Origin: Chara braunii
Taxonomy: Eukaryota; Streptophyta; Charophyceae; Charales; Characeae
DNA: 21,919 nt
Direction: 5' to 3'
Assembly: GCA_003427395.1 (NCBI GenBank)
Contig: BFEA01000003.1
Span: 9,181,875-9,203,793, forward strand
Part shown: one piece after another, positions 1-8,657 of the stretch
Numbering within the stretch: position 1 is the stretch's first letter
Layout: the number at the start of each line of letters is the position of its first letter
Notes under the pieces: generated by a model
The model's input: the letters and a program-made list of their open reading frames with translations, nothing else
The model's database searches: none
Told to the model about the DNA's origin: nothing
Made by a program: the position numbers and the translations under genes

Positions 1-47
<47 letters not shown>
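1..47. repeat. (GA)n microsatellite
   Basis: The window opens with an uninterrupted AG dinucleotide run. It may extend upstream beyond the window. Confidence 0.98.
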
Positions 48-50
<3 letters not shown>

Positions 51-110
51 GGGCCTGTGTGTGGAAGCAAAAACGAAGTTTGATTTGGTCGTGGTGGTCC
101 TGGTGGAAGA

Positions 111-353
111 CACGTCAGTCACCCGGGTGTTCGAAAACCAGATTTGTCTTCCGTTGTTGATGCCTGCATTGTGTGTTCATAATCGAAAATATAATAGGTG
201 TTTGAAAACCAGATTAACGATGTGTCCTCCCTTGTTGATGCCTGCATTGTGTGTTGATAATCGAAAATATAATAGAGTTATATCATGGTTCGCTAACTTT
301 ATTATATTTTCGATTATCAACACACAATGCAGGCATCAACACGAGAAGACACA
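111..353. repeat. Tandem plus inverted repeat (foldback) split by the outer retrotransposon
   Basis: Two direct copies of a 71-79 bp unit lie at about 126-196 and 197-275. An inverted copy starts at 300. Positions 233-274 and 300-341 are perfect reverse complements (42 bp) around a roughly 25-nt loop. The inverted arm stops at 353, where the outer LTR begins, and resumes at 19790-19820, where the sequence reads as the reverse complement of 197-223 and then of the region before 126. The arm was therefore intact before the outer element inserted. This is seen directly; whether the foldback is itself a mobile element is unknown. Confidence 0.9.
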
Positions 354-1405
354 TGTAACGAGCCTCAGAACTCACCACACCATGGAGTGCTCTAGCCAAC
401 ATGCATGACTCACAGATTCATGGATTGCTTTATCACACACATTGCACAAGAGAAGATGAGTATTAGACCATACAGTGCAGCTCAATTATCACAAACTGGT
501 TATAAAAAGAATCATGAGTTCAATTGTCCAGCGCTCAACAAGTTCATAAGTCTTCTTCGATCATCAAGAGTCACAACAACTGCGCTCATTACCGCTCGTC
601 TTCCACGCCAAGTTCGGCGCCCTCCAGGTGAGTATCCACCATGGCTTACTCTCTCTTTCTCTCATATATGTCTGGTCCTCTCGCCTCGCAATCTGCTTCT
701 TCTCTCACATGCGCACTCCTTACTACTAACACACTCATGAGGATCAACTTTGAATACTACCCACTGCTCTGCTACATCTAGCCACTAGCTCTAAGCTTCC
801 TAGCACTAGCACAGTTGCCTTCTCCCCTGCCAGCGCCCTCCTTCCTCTCTCTCATCTCACTTGGCGCTGCTCTCTGGCATAGCGCATCTCCTCACATCTG
901 GTGCACAAGTGCGTTAGCACTTCCACACTCTCATGCGAATGAACATCCGCCAAAATGGGAGGCTGGCCAATCGTTTGTAGTGTTGGACTTGTCTTGGTTG
1001 GGCCAGTCTTTGGCCGAATTTCCTTGGTACCGCATGCCCACTGCCTGTTACTGCGAAGTGTGAGTCCCAGTACCTGTCTCGTGGTCTGCTGCTGCTTCGA
1101 CCTTTAGGCCTGCCTTTCAGACTTCTGGTGTGACTTCAGACACGACCTATGGATAGGGACTTGACTGGGCCTGCGACCTTTAGCTATCTATTGAACAGAC
1201 ATGACCCTTACCTAGCTCAAGTTAACTGTTTGCAAAAGACCTGGATGTGACTTTTACAAAGTGACTTTTCGTTTTAGTCTGGACGCGACCTCTGCCTCAA
1301 GAGACTTGTCTTTTGAAATGCTGATTCATAACTTCAAGATCTGGCCGACTGGGCCCCTTTATATTGGGGTCTGAATTCGGGGTCTGAATTATGAAGTCCC
1401 TTTCA
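354..1405 (-). repeat. Outer element LTR (3' LTR in element orientation)
   Basis: This is a direct repeat of 18751-19789 with TG...CA ends. By hand I count about 51 substitutions over roughly 1030 aligned bases, plus a 7-base gap near 369, a 6-base gap near 760, a 1-base gap near 1279 and an extra block of about 15 bases near 1370-1390. Open frames inside it appear in both LTR copies and show no protein family; they are not genes. A TATA-like AATATAAAG sits on the minus strand at 1357-1365. Confidence 0.95.
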
Positions 1406-1448
1406 CTCTCGTCGGCCTTATTCCGAAGTCCTCTGAGAAACATTATTT

Positions 1449-1915
1449 TTATCTGTCTACTATGTTAATTCCTCTTCTTGCTCTTTCATAGTCGAATACA
1501 ATATTCGGTGTCGTTTGAATTAATTCTTCTCTTGTAAACCAGCGATCTTCTGTTGGTTCTTGGTATGCAAATCTTACTTTGTATTGCCGCTTGGGTCTAC
1601 CTCTGTGTCCAGTTTTGGCAGTTCTAAAGGTATCTTCAACAACTATTTTGTCTACATTGTATCCCCCATTCATATTTGGTGGTATTGTTGACCTTCAAGT
1701 GGGAAAAAGTTCATTAGTTACACAAGGCAGTAGCTTTGATGCATGGAACATCGGATATGTATGCAAATGAGGAGCGATTTCTATAACATAGGGTGGTCCG
1801 TCCATTCCTCCTATTACATCCAATACTTGCCAAGGTCATTTGTAGGTTGGTAGTAACTTCTGAGAGATATCCTCTTCAGGGATAAATTTCTTTGACTTTA
1901 CCCCTATCAAATCTC
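1449..1915 (-). pseudogene. Integrase C-terminal domain and chromodomain-like tail of the outer element
   Basis: Reading right to left, 1915-1680 encodes the usual end of a Ty3/gypsy integrase: a VGDLIGVK segment, LPTYK-PWQVLDVIG, and YPMFHASKL, equivalent to the conserved HxSxL motif. The tail at about 1673-1449 ends in YKVRF...DRWFTREEL...FDYERARR. This matches the second half of a chromodomain (YLVKW...tWEPeenL...Y), a module that chromoviruses are thought to use to direct integration to chromatin. Damage is a frameshift near 1920 and two in-frame stops, one replacing the residue between LPTYK and PWQVL and one after the FPT tripeptide. The first cage-type aromatic of a typical chromodomain is not evident. 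The chromodomain call is moderate; the integrase call is strong because it continues from the upstream core. Confidence 0.75.
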
Positions 1916-2938
1916 CTACAACAAATTGAGAGGATTTCGATGTTTATTTGCTTGTTCTATCATTTGATATTGTGCTTTAGCTGTATTTTCTTTAACTTTG
2001 TTTATATCTCTCTGATATTGCACAACAAATTCTCTAGTTCCTCGCGGAAGTTTTTGTACTTGATCAGGATTCAAACAATCTATAGGTCTTCGGGGGCACC
2101 ATCCCAAATATAATTTTGTCGGAGTTCTAGATGTTGACAAATGTACAAAGTTGTTATAGGCACTAGCAACTTTGGACAGATGTTCATCCCAATCAATCTG
2201 GTCGGGATGTATGTGCATACGCAGCGTCTGCTATAGTACTTTGTTCATTTGCTCAGTCTGTCCATTAGTTTCAGGATGTCTTCCTGAGGTCATTGTTAGT
2301 TTAGAGTCATAGACATACATTAGTTGCTGCCAATGTTCACCCGTAAAGCGAGTATCTTTGTTGCTCACAATAGTCAAGGGATGCCCGTAATCTCTCACCC
2401 AATGATTAAAGAATTATCGGATCGCTAAATTTGTTCTGACCTCCGCTGGAAGTGGCACAAACACGACGAATTTGCTAAACATGTCAATGATTACCATAAC
2501 CTGACTTTTTTTATTCCTACTTTTGACTTTGGTGTCCATAAAGTCGATGGACACTGAGTCTTCAAGTCCTGACGGAATAGGCAAGGGTTTCAATAGACTA
2601 AGGGGAGGTTGTGTAGAACTTCTGTTCCATTTACAAACTGGGCAGCCTTGCACATATGATACGCAGTCATGCTTCATTCCAGACCAAGTGTAGGATCGTA
2701 GGAGATTAGTGTAAGTCTTCCTCCATCCAAAATGACCTTCTGTGTCATGACACTCACTCATGATCAAATTCTTAATTTCTTCCTTATTCGGAATACATAG
2801 CCTATCATGTATATCTGTCTTCTCAAACAATAGTCCCTCGGCAACCCGGAAGTCAAGAAATTTGTGAGGCGCTCCTTGTAATTTCTTCAATAAAACACTA
2901 TAGATAGGATCAGTAGCATATGTAGTCGTAATCTTCTC
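1916..2938 (-). pseudogene. Integrase zinc finger and catalytic core of the outer element
   Basis: One reading frame runs leftward from about 2938 to 1920. The HHCC zinc-binding domain is intact: CHDTEGHFG supplies the H-x4-H part and GCPVCK the CxxC. The catalytic core follows. The first aspartate is in SIDFMD. The second, normally in SDRD, reads SNKD with Asn at 2360-2362. The glutamate in GQTEQ is present. In-frame stops lie at 2414-2416 and 2219-2221. The family joins retroelement cDNA to the host chromosome. With one of three metal-binding acids changed and two stops, this copy should be inactive. The C-terminal part (about 2218-1916) keeps helices typical of the core's end, with sequence such as WDEHLSKVASAYN. 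Confidence 0.9.
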
Positions 2939-3574
2939 TTACAATTCAGGGCCTATATCCAAATATGTAACAATTGCACCGAAAAAATCCGATCTTCGAC
3001 TTAATGCATTAGCAACAACATTATATTTTCCCTTAACTGGTTTTAACTCAAAATCAAACTGGTCAATTTCCGCAGCCCACCTCGTCAATTTATGTGTCAT
3101 TCGAGTTTGCGTTTTCAGCCAGCGAATTGTCTCATGGTCTGAATACACTTTAAAGTGGCGACCTAGGAGATAATGTCGCCAATGATCCAGAGCTTCCCGG
3201 AGGGTGAATAACTCTCTCTCATACGTGGAAGCAGTGATCTTCTCACTAGACAGTCGTCGGGATATAAACTCCACGGGCCTGTATCCATTCCCATCATCTT
3301 GTTGGAGCACAACCCCAATCTCGTACTGACTAGCATCAGTTGTTACAACGAAGGGAAAAGATGGATCAACAACTTTCAAAACTGGATAGTTAATTAAACA
3401 CTTCTTTAGACGCTTGAACGAGGACAAGCAATCCCGATTCCACTTCCAGATTGTTTCCTTCCTTAGTAATCTGCGAAGGGACGCAACAGTTACGGTGAAG
3501 TTCCTTACGAACTTACGATAATAATTGGCCAACCCGAGGAACGATCGTAGTTCCGTCAGGGTGCGAGGATTAGG
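2939..3574 (-). pseudogene. RT connection and RNase H domain of the outer element
   Basis: This block continues in the reverse transcriptase frame after a TGA at 3575-3577. That stop replaces the Trp of the family's W-P-x-P motif (here HD-stop-PNPRT). FLGLANYYRKF marks the connection. The RNase H fold follows: TTDASQYEIG holds the first catalytic acid, STYERELFTL the conserved glutamate, and YSDHETIRWL the third acid. The last motif, normally ADALSR, reads ANALSRR, with Asn at 3008-3010. RNase H degrades the RNA strand of the RNA/DNA hybrid during reverse transcription. The Gly-to-Glu change in QYEIG and the D-to-N change are departures from family consensus. A TAA at 2939-2941 separates it from integrase in the same frame. 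Confidence 0.9.
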
Positions 3575-3936
3575 TCAATCATGTATAGTTGCAATCTTGG
3601 CGTCTTCTGGTGTGATTCCATCTCCATCTACAACGTGCCCAAGATACAAAACTTGACGCTTCGCCCATTCACAGTTCTTAGGGTTCAACTTAATATTTGC
3701 TTCATGCAATTTATTTAGCACAAGTCGAAGGTGCTCGTTGTGCTCAGTCAAACTCTTACTAAAAATACGGATATCATTCAAATATACCACTATAAACTTA
3801 TCAAGCCATTCACGAAACAAGTCATTCATACATCTCCGAAAGGTTGCAGATGCATTCGTCAGACCGAACGACATCACAATAAACTCATGGTGTCCGTACC
3901 GGGTTCGAAACGCAGTCTTATACTGATCTTCTGTCT
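3575..3936 (-). pseudogene. Reverse transcriptase, C-terminal part, of the outer element
   Basis: The peptide starts abruptly at the inner element's insertion point with ETEDQYKTAFRTRYG and continues with FIVMSFGLTNASATF, both standard Ty3/gypsy RT motifs. The polymerase active-site box, normally YxDD, reads YLND at 3773-3784 (Asn codon 3776-3778). The frame then runs through YLGHVVDGDG to the TGA at 3575. The missing N-terminal part lies about 10.9 kb away at 14831-15185, on the other side of the inner element, and its last residues (KSGYHQIEL) join directly to this segment. The split is therefore caused by insertion. The YLND change alone should abolish polymerase activity. Confidence 0.92.
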
Positions 3937-3941
3937 CCAAT
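3937..3941. other. Target site duplication of the inner element (left copy)
   Basis: CCAAT here matches CCAAT at 14831-14835 exactly. Five base pairs is the usual Ty3/gypsy duplication length. The duplication lies within the outer RT gene. Confidence 0.95.
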
Positions 3942-4250
3942 TGTAGCGGACCTCTAGTTGGTCTGTGAGATCAGCCCCTAGGCCTGTTCTCACAGGCCTG
4001 TGTTGTATTCTGGGTAGTCCAGTCCAGGCCGGTACCTCTGTCGGTACCAGCCAGTTCAGTCCAGTCTCGTCAGTCCGCTGGGGTATACCCCAGCTGTTGT
4101 CTGTTTTCCGATTCATTCTACATTCGCACATCTTGGAGTACGTGCGTTGGAGTCTCGCATGGGAGTTGTGTTGTGCCATCTCGCTCCCCCTTCATCCTCC
4201 ATCTCCATCTTTGTCCCAGGCGGAGCACCACACCTGGTGGGTCCCCCACA
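3942..4250 (+). repeat. Inner element left (5') LTR
   Basis: This is a direct repeat of 14522-14830 with the same length and TG...CA ends. I count about 30 differences by eye, close to 10 percent. It contains an 18-bp perfect palindrome at 4077-4094, whose 14-bp core is kept in the other LTR. Confidence 0.95.
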
Positions 4251-4251
4251 C

Positions 4252-4263
4252 TGGTATCGGAGC
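4252..4263 (+). other. Primer-binding site of the inner element
   Basis: TGGTATCGGAGC begins one base after the LTR end. It matches the plant initiator tRNA-Met site TGGTATCAGAGC with a single A-to-G difference. First-strand cDNA synthesis would be primed here. Confidence 0.88.
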
Positions 4264-4264
4264 A

Positions 4265-4727
4265 GGAACGTTCCTCGCTCTCACCCACCACCCCGCACAG
4301 TAGGAAAAACAACAAAACCTGACAGCAGGGTTTTTGGCTGTTTTTCGGGCGATTTTCGACGAAAATGAGGGAAGACAAAAAGGTGCAGCAGAAGAGCGAC
4401 ACGTGGCAGAAAAAGGACTTGCCATTACGAGCGCGTGCGCGCAAGTGCCAAGACCAAGGCCGTCGCATGAGCGCGCGCCACGCGCCCACGCTGCCAACTG
4501 TTCCTACGGGTTATCGGTTCAAGTGTGATAGTGAGCATACTCGTTTGGTAAAAATGGTAAACACGACAGAGTAAAATACTTCGTCGGTTCGAGCGAGTCG
4601 GGACCACGACGAATATAACTTAATAGGTCAAAGTGTCAGATTGTGAATTTGAAAACAGAGGTTCCCACTACCCCGCCCCGCCCCGCTCCCGGATTATATT
4701 TTTAAGATCCGGAATCTTGCTGCTGTC
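4265..4727 (+). other. Proximal leader of the inner element, no gene seen
   Basis: There is no supported coding frame. The stretch includes a GC-rich block with GCGCGC-type runs (about 4428-4490) and a tandem CCCCG stretch (about 4671-4686). Short open frames here overlap each other on both strands and have no recognisable domain. Confidence 0.6.
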
Positions 4728-4728
4728 G

Positions 4729-4800
4729 GGGTTTGAACCCGGGCAACCGTTGGGCTTGCGAGTGCGTAGCTGCTGCTGTAACACACTCGCCATACTATGT
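4729..4800 (-). repeat. tRNA-like sequence, Leu/Ser class (pseudo-tRNA or SINE head)
   Basis: The minus strand has a perfect B box, GGTTCAAACCC (4729-4739). It also has a degenerate A box, TGGCGAGTG (within 4782-4792), like the TGGCCGAGTGG of Leu/Ser tRNAs with a base missing. The 64-nt span from A-box start to B-box end exceeds the 55 nt of ordinary tRNAs and fits a long variable arm. I could not fold a clean acceptor or anticodon stem. It lies directly beside the adapter artefact, so its upstream flank is unreliable. Confidence 0.45.
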
Positions 4801-4802
4801 GT

Positions 4803-4840
4803 CTGTCTCTTATACACATCTAGATGTGTATAAGAGACAG
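4803..4840. other. Nextera mate-pair junction adapter (assembly artefact)
   Basis: The Tn5 mosaic end CTGTCTCTTATACACATCT (4803-4821) is followed at once by its exact reverse complement (4822-4840). This 38-bp palindrome is the junction adapter of Nextera mate-pair libraries. It is not biological, and the sequences on either side may not be adjacent in the genome. Confidence 0.98.
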
Positions 4841-4844
4841 CTTC

Positions 4845-4941
4845 TATACCAAGCTTGGGCGCGCATGGGCGCGCACTCTAACTGCAATACCAAGCTTGGG
4901 CGCGCATGGGCGGGCACTCTAACTGCAATACCAAGCTTGGN
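4845..4941. repeat. 41-bp tandem repeat ending in an N gap
   Basis: AAGCTTGG recurs at 4851, 4892 and 4933, giving an exact 41-base period over about 2.4 copies. There is one visible C/G difference (GGGCGCGCAC against GGGCGGGCAC). The third copy breaks at the N at 4941. The array directly follows the adapter, so the copy number is not trustworthy. Confidence 0.9.
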
Positions 4942-5927
4942 GCCTATGCACGTGGCCATTTGCAGTGCCACGTGGCAGCCTGCTCTGAAGACTGAAGACC
5001 CCCCTGGCTAGGGGGCTGCGCCACAATATTTTTTTTTTACTATTTTTCTACTGTTGTAGTAGTAGTTTCGCAGCAGCTCAAGATTCCCCCCTCTAGCTAG
5101 GGGGTTGTGTAACTGTGGCAGTAGGGTGGTTGATCAAGATCTCAGTCAAAACTAGATCATCATTATCATCTTTTTATTGTTGTGGCATCAAGCTAGCAGC
5201 ACCTTGAAGGCCAAGATCCTGTGGATCTTGGTAGTGCTTTGCTCTTGGTCAACCAAGAGCCTGGTATTATCTCTCTTCACTAACCTACTCTCCCCCAACA
5301 CCTTTTCTCTCCCCCCCCATCTTCTAATCATCCTTTCTAACTCTACCACCTTTTTCTCTCCTCTCCTCCCCACTCACCATCTTCTACTAATCTCACCTCC
5401 CCCATCTCCCACTTCACTTTTTTTCTCTCTCACCTATTTCTCTCTTCTTCAACACTTTTTCATCCCCTTGTTCCCCCCCCCTACTTCGAATTTTTCTGTT
5501 TTTCTTCTTTTCTCTTTCTCTTTGATTTAAATCTTCTCATTTCACCAAAAGTTTGAATTATCTTATTCCCCCCCTTCCTTTCTCATTTTCTGATTTATTT
5601 TATTTTATTTTTATTTATTCTGAAAATTCGAATTTCTTTGCGGCACCCTTAAATATGATCAGGAGTTGGTAATTCTTGCTTTCGGCACACATTTTGACCC
5701 CGTGGGGTGTAGGGGTAACAAAGTGTTGTCGAAATTTTCTGTTTTTTTTTCACTTAGTATTTTTCAACACATTTTGACTCTTTGGGGGTAGCGAAGTTCT
5801 GGCAAAATCTCCTCATTTTACTTAGCCTTTCTTCTTGACGGCACACTTCGACCCCGTGGGGGTAACGAAATGCTGTCGAAATTTTTGAAAAATCAGATAT
5901 TTTATTTCTCTCCACCTCCTCATCTAC

Positions 5928-5962
<35 letters not shown>

Positions 5963-6294
5963 TTATTTATTTTCTGATTTTTTTTAATTTGAGGCATTTT
6001 GAAACCTAGTGTGCTTATCTTGGTCTCTTCTTTCCCTTGGCACATTCTTGACCCCATGGGGGGTAAAAAAATGCTGCCGAAAATTTTTTAAAAAAAAATA
6101 TTATTTATCTTTTCACTTTTTTTTTCCTTATTTTTTTAATTATTTTTATTATTTGTTTATTTCCTTATTTATTTTTATTTTTCTCTCGAAATTTCGTTGT
6201 TTATTTATTTTTCTTCCCGCCTTCCCCCTTTATGCTTGCTATTTTATTTTCTTGATTAGGTCACCGGTACCCTATCCTAACCACTCAAACTTCA
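4942..6294 (+). other. Distal leader of the inner element: hairpins, pyrimidine tract, simple repeats
   Basis: No supported gene. Two C-run/G-run hairpins flank short loops (4999-5015 and 5086-5104). Two adjacent perfect hairpins follow: 5211-5231 (9-bp arms) and 5241-5260 (8-bp arms). Positions 5268-5570 are a long pyrimidine-rich tract on the plus strand. Positions 5928-5974 are a (TTTA)n microsatellite. Four degenerate copies of a motif of about 50 bp are listed separately. Open frames here are artefacts of low complexity. Confidence 0.75.
5683..6090 (+). repeat. Four degenerate copies of a ~50-bp dispersed motif
   Basis: Copies lie at 5683-5738, 5765-5809, 5839-5886 and 6038-6090. Shared parts in order are GGCACA, TTTGACCCCGTGGGGGTAAC (variable), and TGCTGTCGAAATTTT (variable). 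Each holds a small inverted repeat, ACCCC/GGGGT. Spacing is irregular, so this is not a simple tandem array. Confidence 0.85.
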
Positions 6295-6336
6295 GTTAGG
6301 GTTTTCTTAGGGTTTTTCTAGGGTTTAGGGTTTTCC
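6295..6336 (+). repeat. Telomere-like / telo-box cluster
   Basis: Four TAGGG motifs in about 35 bases, including CTAGGGTTTAGGGTTTT, match the plant telomere unit TTTAGGG in degenerate form. The cluster lies about 180 bases before the gag start codon. Telo-boxes occur in 5' regions of some plant genes. A regulatory role here is only a possibility. Confidence 0.6.
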
Positions 6337-6517
6337 TAACCCCCCTACTTTCCCTTATCATTCGGCCACCCTGGATCCGAACCACCCCTCCTCTTTTGAC
6401 GACACCCACGCTCGATTTACTAATGCCGCCCATCGCCTTCTATCGCAGACCTCCCCCTACGTCCTTCGCTCACGTGGACCTCCTCCGACCCTCTCTAGTC
6501 CGGCCCGTTACCTCCNC

Positions 6518-7699
6518 ATGGCCGACGGCGTGTCACAAGCCGCCGAGGCGACGACGACCTTGGCATCGGGCTCCACACCCGTGCTGACGGACCAGGGCCA
6601 TCAGCCCCAAAAGGATCTGCACACTCTCATCACCTCCCTCCTTGCGCCCTTACAGGAGCAGATGCCGACTCTTGTCGTTGGTCTGCGGCAACTCCAGGAC
6701 GCTGGTCGTCCTTCCTCTCCCCACTCTCTCTTTTTTCCTGGCTCCCAGTCCGGGTCCCCCGTCCTCCGACATGGTGGCCACGGCGGAGCTTCCTCCTCTG
6801 CCGCCTCCGACCCGGCCATCCTGGTGACCGTCCACGCTCCTAGAGCGACGACCACCACGGGCCAGGACCTCCCTCACTCTACGGGCGCACCCGCCCAGAT
6901 TCCGGTCATTACGGCCACGGGACCACAACCCGCTGTCGTGGTCTCAGCTTTTCCGGGTTCCCCGCTTCTCCCTCCCCTTCGCACGACCGCAACACCACCT
7001 GGCTCTCCCCCCTGTGGGATGCCCCTCGCCGCTCGTGCGTCCACTTCCCCCACTCTTCCTCCTGCCACTCCTCGCTCGATCTACGTTTGACGTCTCGAGG
7101 ACGAGCTTGCCCAGACCCGGGCCGACCTCACCCTCTTACGCCTTCAGCCACCCCCACCCTCACAAGTGGCCGCGCCTTCGACCGCACCCCCTCCTTCTTC
7201 TACTCTTCCTTCCATGCAGGCTCGCTTCCCTTGCCCTGCACCCTATCCAGCCACATCCTACCTTCTTCCTATCCCCTCGGTTGTCGCGACCTCTTCTACC
7301 GCAGCTCCCTCGCAGCATGCAGCCGTTGCCCCCACCACTCCCCCATGCGGCCCGAGCGTACAGTCAGCAGCGCCCCTTTCTCCAGGACCTCCGCCGACTT
7401 ACTCAACCGTGGCATGGGCCTCTGCTCCTCGATCCCCTCGCCACCAAAACAGTGGCGCACCACTCGTCCGCTTGGCGGGCATTGCCTTGTACGACGGTAT
7501 AGGGATACGCATGTCTCGGTGACTGCAATCTACTACCCGCACGCTCGAGCTCATGGGCGCCCCACCCGACACGTGGGTGGGTCACCTCTCCACGCGTCTG
7601 CGTGGCAGTCCTTTCGAGGCCTGGGAGGATTTCTACGAGCACTCCCTTCGTGAGGGTCGGACCCCGACCTTCATGGATTTCCAGGTGTTCCTCGAGGGG
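6518..7699 (+). pseudogene. gag N-terminal part of the inner element
   Basis: The ATG at 6518 (one base after an N at 6516) opens a frame that stays the same through 7699 apart from TGA stops at 7088-7090 and 7520-7522. The first part is Ala/Pro/Ser/Thr-rich and low in complexity. After the first stop a short helical segment (RLEDELAQTRADLTLL) appears. After the second comes WVGHLSTRLRGSPFEAWEDF, which resembles the start of the retrotransposon gag (capsid) domain. The frame then breaks at FMDFQVFLE near 7699, where an inverted block begins. Gag forms the particle that packages element RNA. The proline-rich frames on other phases in this GC-rich stretch are shadows. The exact start is uncertain because of the neighbouring N. 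Confidence 0.8.
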
Positions 7700-8028
7700 G
7701 GCGTAACCAGTACGCTGAGGCTGGGAGGAGGAGGCGGGGTGAAGACAGGTCCGCATCTGCTGATGGATCCTAGCGGCCTCATAAGTCTGCGGGGCCGATG
7801 TGAACTTGTACCACCATAACTCAGAGCGGTACTCAAGGGGAAGGCTGGCCAAGAAACGGTCGATGAGGGCAGCCTCTGGAAGGAACGCCACATCACAAAT
7901 GAGGCGGGCATCCTGAAAGACATGGATGTGGCGGTCCAGGCCAATAGCGCCATCAGAGTCGGACCAGAGTGTGTTGACGACTCGCTCGAAGGCGTCAGTG
8001 ACGTCATGTCGGGCTCCGAAGCGACACT
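7700..8028 (-). pseudogene. Inverted block holding the middle of the inner gag domain
   Basis: Although flanked by plus-strand gag, this stretch makes sense only on the minus strand. There it encodes RFGARHDVTDAFERVVNTLW, then AALIDRFLASLPLEYRSELW and APQTYEAARIHQQMRT, a good match to the centre of a Ty3/gypsy capsid domain. Read in this direction it would fit exactly between FQVFLE (ending about 7699) and SPFRGRPRYSAQQGRYF (starting about 8030). So about 330 bp were inverted in place, or mis-joined in assembly. Breakpoints are accurate only to about 15 bases. A longer minus-strand open frame (7403-8095) covers it by chance. Confidence 0.8.
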
Positions 8029-8500
8029 TCCCAGCGTCGTTCCCCTTTCCGTGGTCGCCCCCGCTATTCCGCGCAGCAGGGCCGCTACTTCTCACACCGC
8101 TTCAGCGCGCTCGAGTATGGTGAGCAAGACGTTGTTGCCCGGTTGTCACCAGAGGGTGACCATAGCGACGACCTCGACCTCGACGAGGTCGTCCACTACC
8201 ACCTGGAGGACTCTACTCTCCCTATGGCTGAGCGCCTCCAGCTCATCCTCTCCGCCCTCTCCCGGACACGCAGCTGCTCTGGTCACACTGGCGCGTCGCC
8301 CCCCGAGGTCCCTCAGCAGGACCTCCCTCAGGGCTTTGTCCCTCCTCGTGGTGTCCTTTCCACTGAGGAGCGCGCGGCCATTTTGGGCCGGCGTGGATGT
8401 TTGCGTTGCCGCTAGGACAGTCATACCTCCTCGCGGTGCCCTTACACCGCCGCCCTCGACCGCCACTATGCTGACCTTTCCTGCCAGTATCGCGCTCAGT
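8029..8500 (+). pseudogene. gag C-terminal part with nucleocapsid zinc knuckle (inner element)
   Basis: The frame resumes as an Arg/Gly/Gln-rich segment, then an acidic stretch (EGDHSDDLDLDEVVHYHLED) and EERAAILGRRGCLRCR. A CCHC zinc knuckle follows across a TAG stop: C-x2-C-x4-H-x4-C, with cysteines in CLRC, His in DSHT and the last Cys in SRCP (about 8395-8440). The stop falls between the second Cys and the His. Zinc knuckles in gag bind and package element RNA. The region beyond is not clearly conserved. Confidence 0.78.
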
Positions 8501-8657
8501 CCCCCCTCGGCGCCTCACATCCCTGTGGGGCCTCCTAGCCACGGTGCAGTGTGCACCTGTGCCCTCCTCAGTAGTCGGTTTCCTAACATCCCCGTCGCGG
8601 TTTGCCCCTCTCGCTACTGGAGTTGAGGTATCGCAGTACCAGACAGAGTGTACTTAG

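Noticed and set aside
405-1063. Open frames in the left LTR, repeated at 18795-19459 with high similarity
   Set aside because: They are the same LTR sequence in two copies. Similarity comes from LTR duplication, not protein conservation, and no domain is recognisable.
3965-4497. Open frames in the inner left LTR and just after it
   Set aside because: They overlap the LTR and primer-binding site, are partly duplicated at 14505-14875, and have no protein family.
4733-5011. Open frame crossing 4803-4840
   Set aside because: It reads through the sequencing adapter, and the peptide is a known contamination signature.
5177-5530. Leucine/serine/phenylalanine-rich frame resembling a membrane protein
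   Set aside because: It is encoded by a pyrimidine-rich low-complexity tract. The hydrophobicity is a by-product of C/T codons.
7403-8095. A 230-codon minus-strand gene
   Set aside because: Only the middle (about 7700-8028) resembles a protein, and that is the inverted gag block. The remainder is a shadow of plus-strand gag.
7014-8626. Several Pro/Ser-rich plus-strand frames overlapping gag
   Set aside because: They arise from GC- and C-rich codon bias in alternate frames. They have no domains and they overlap the real gag frame.
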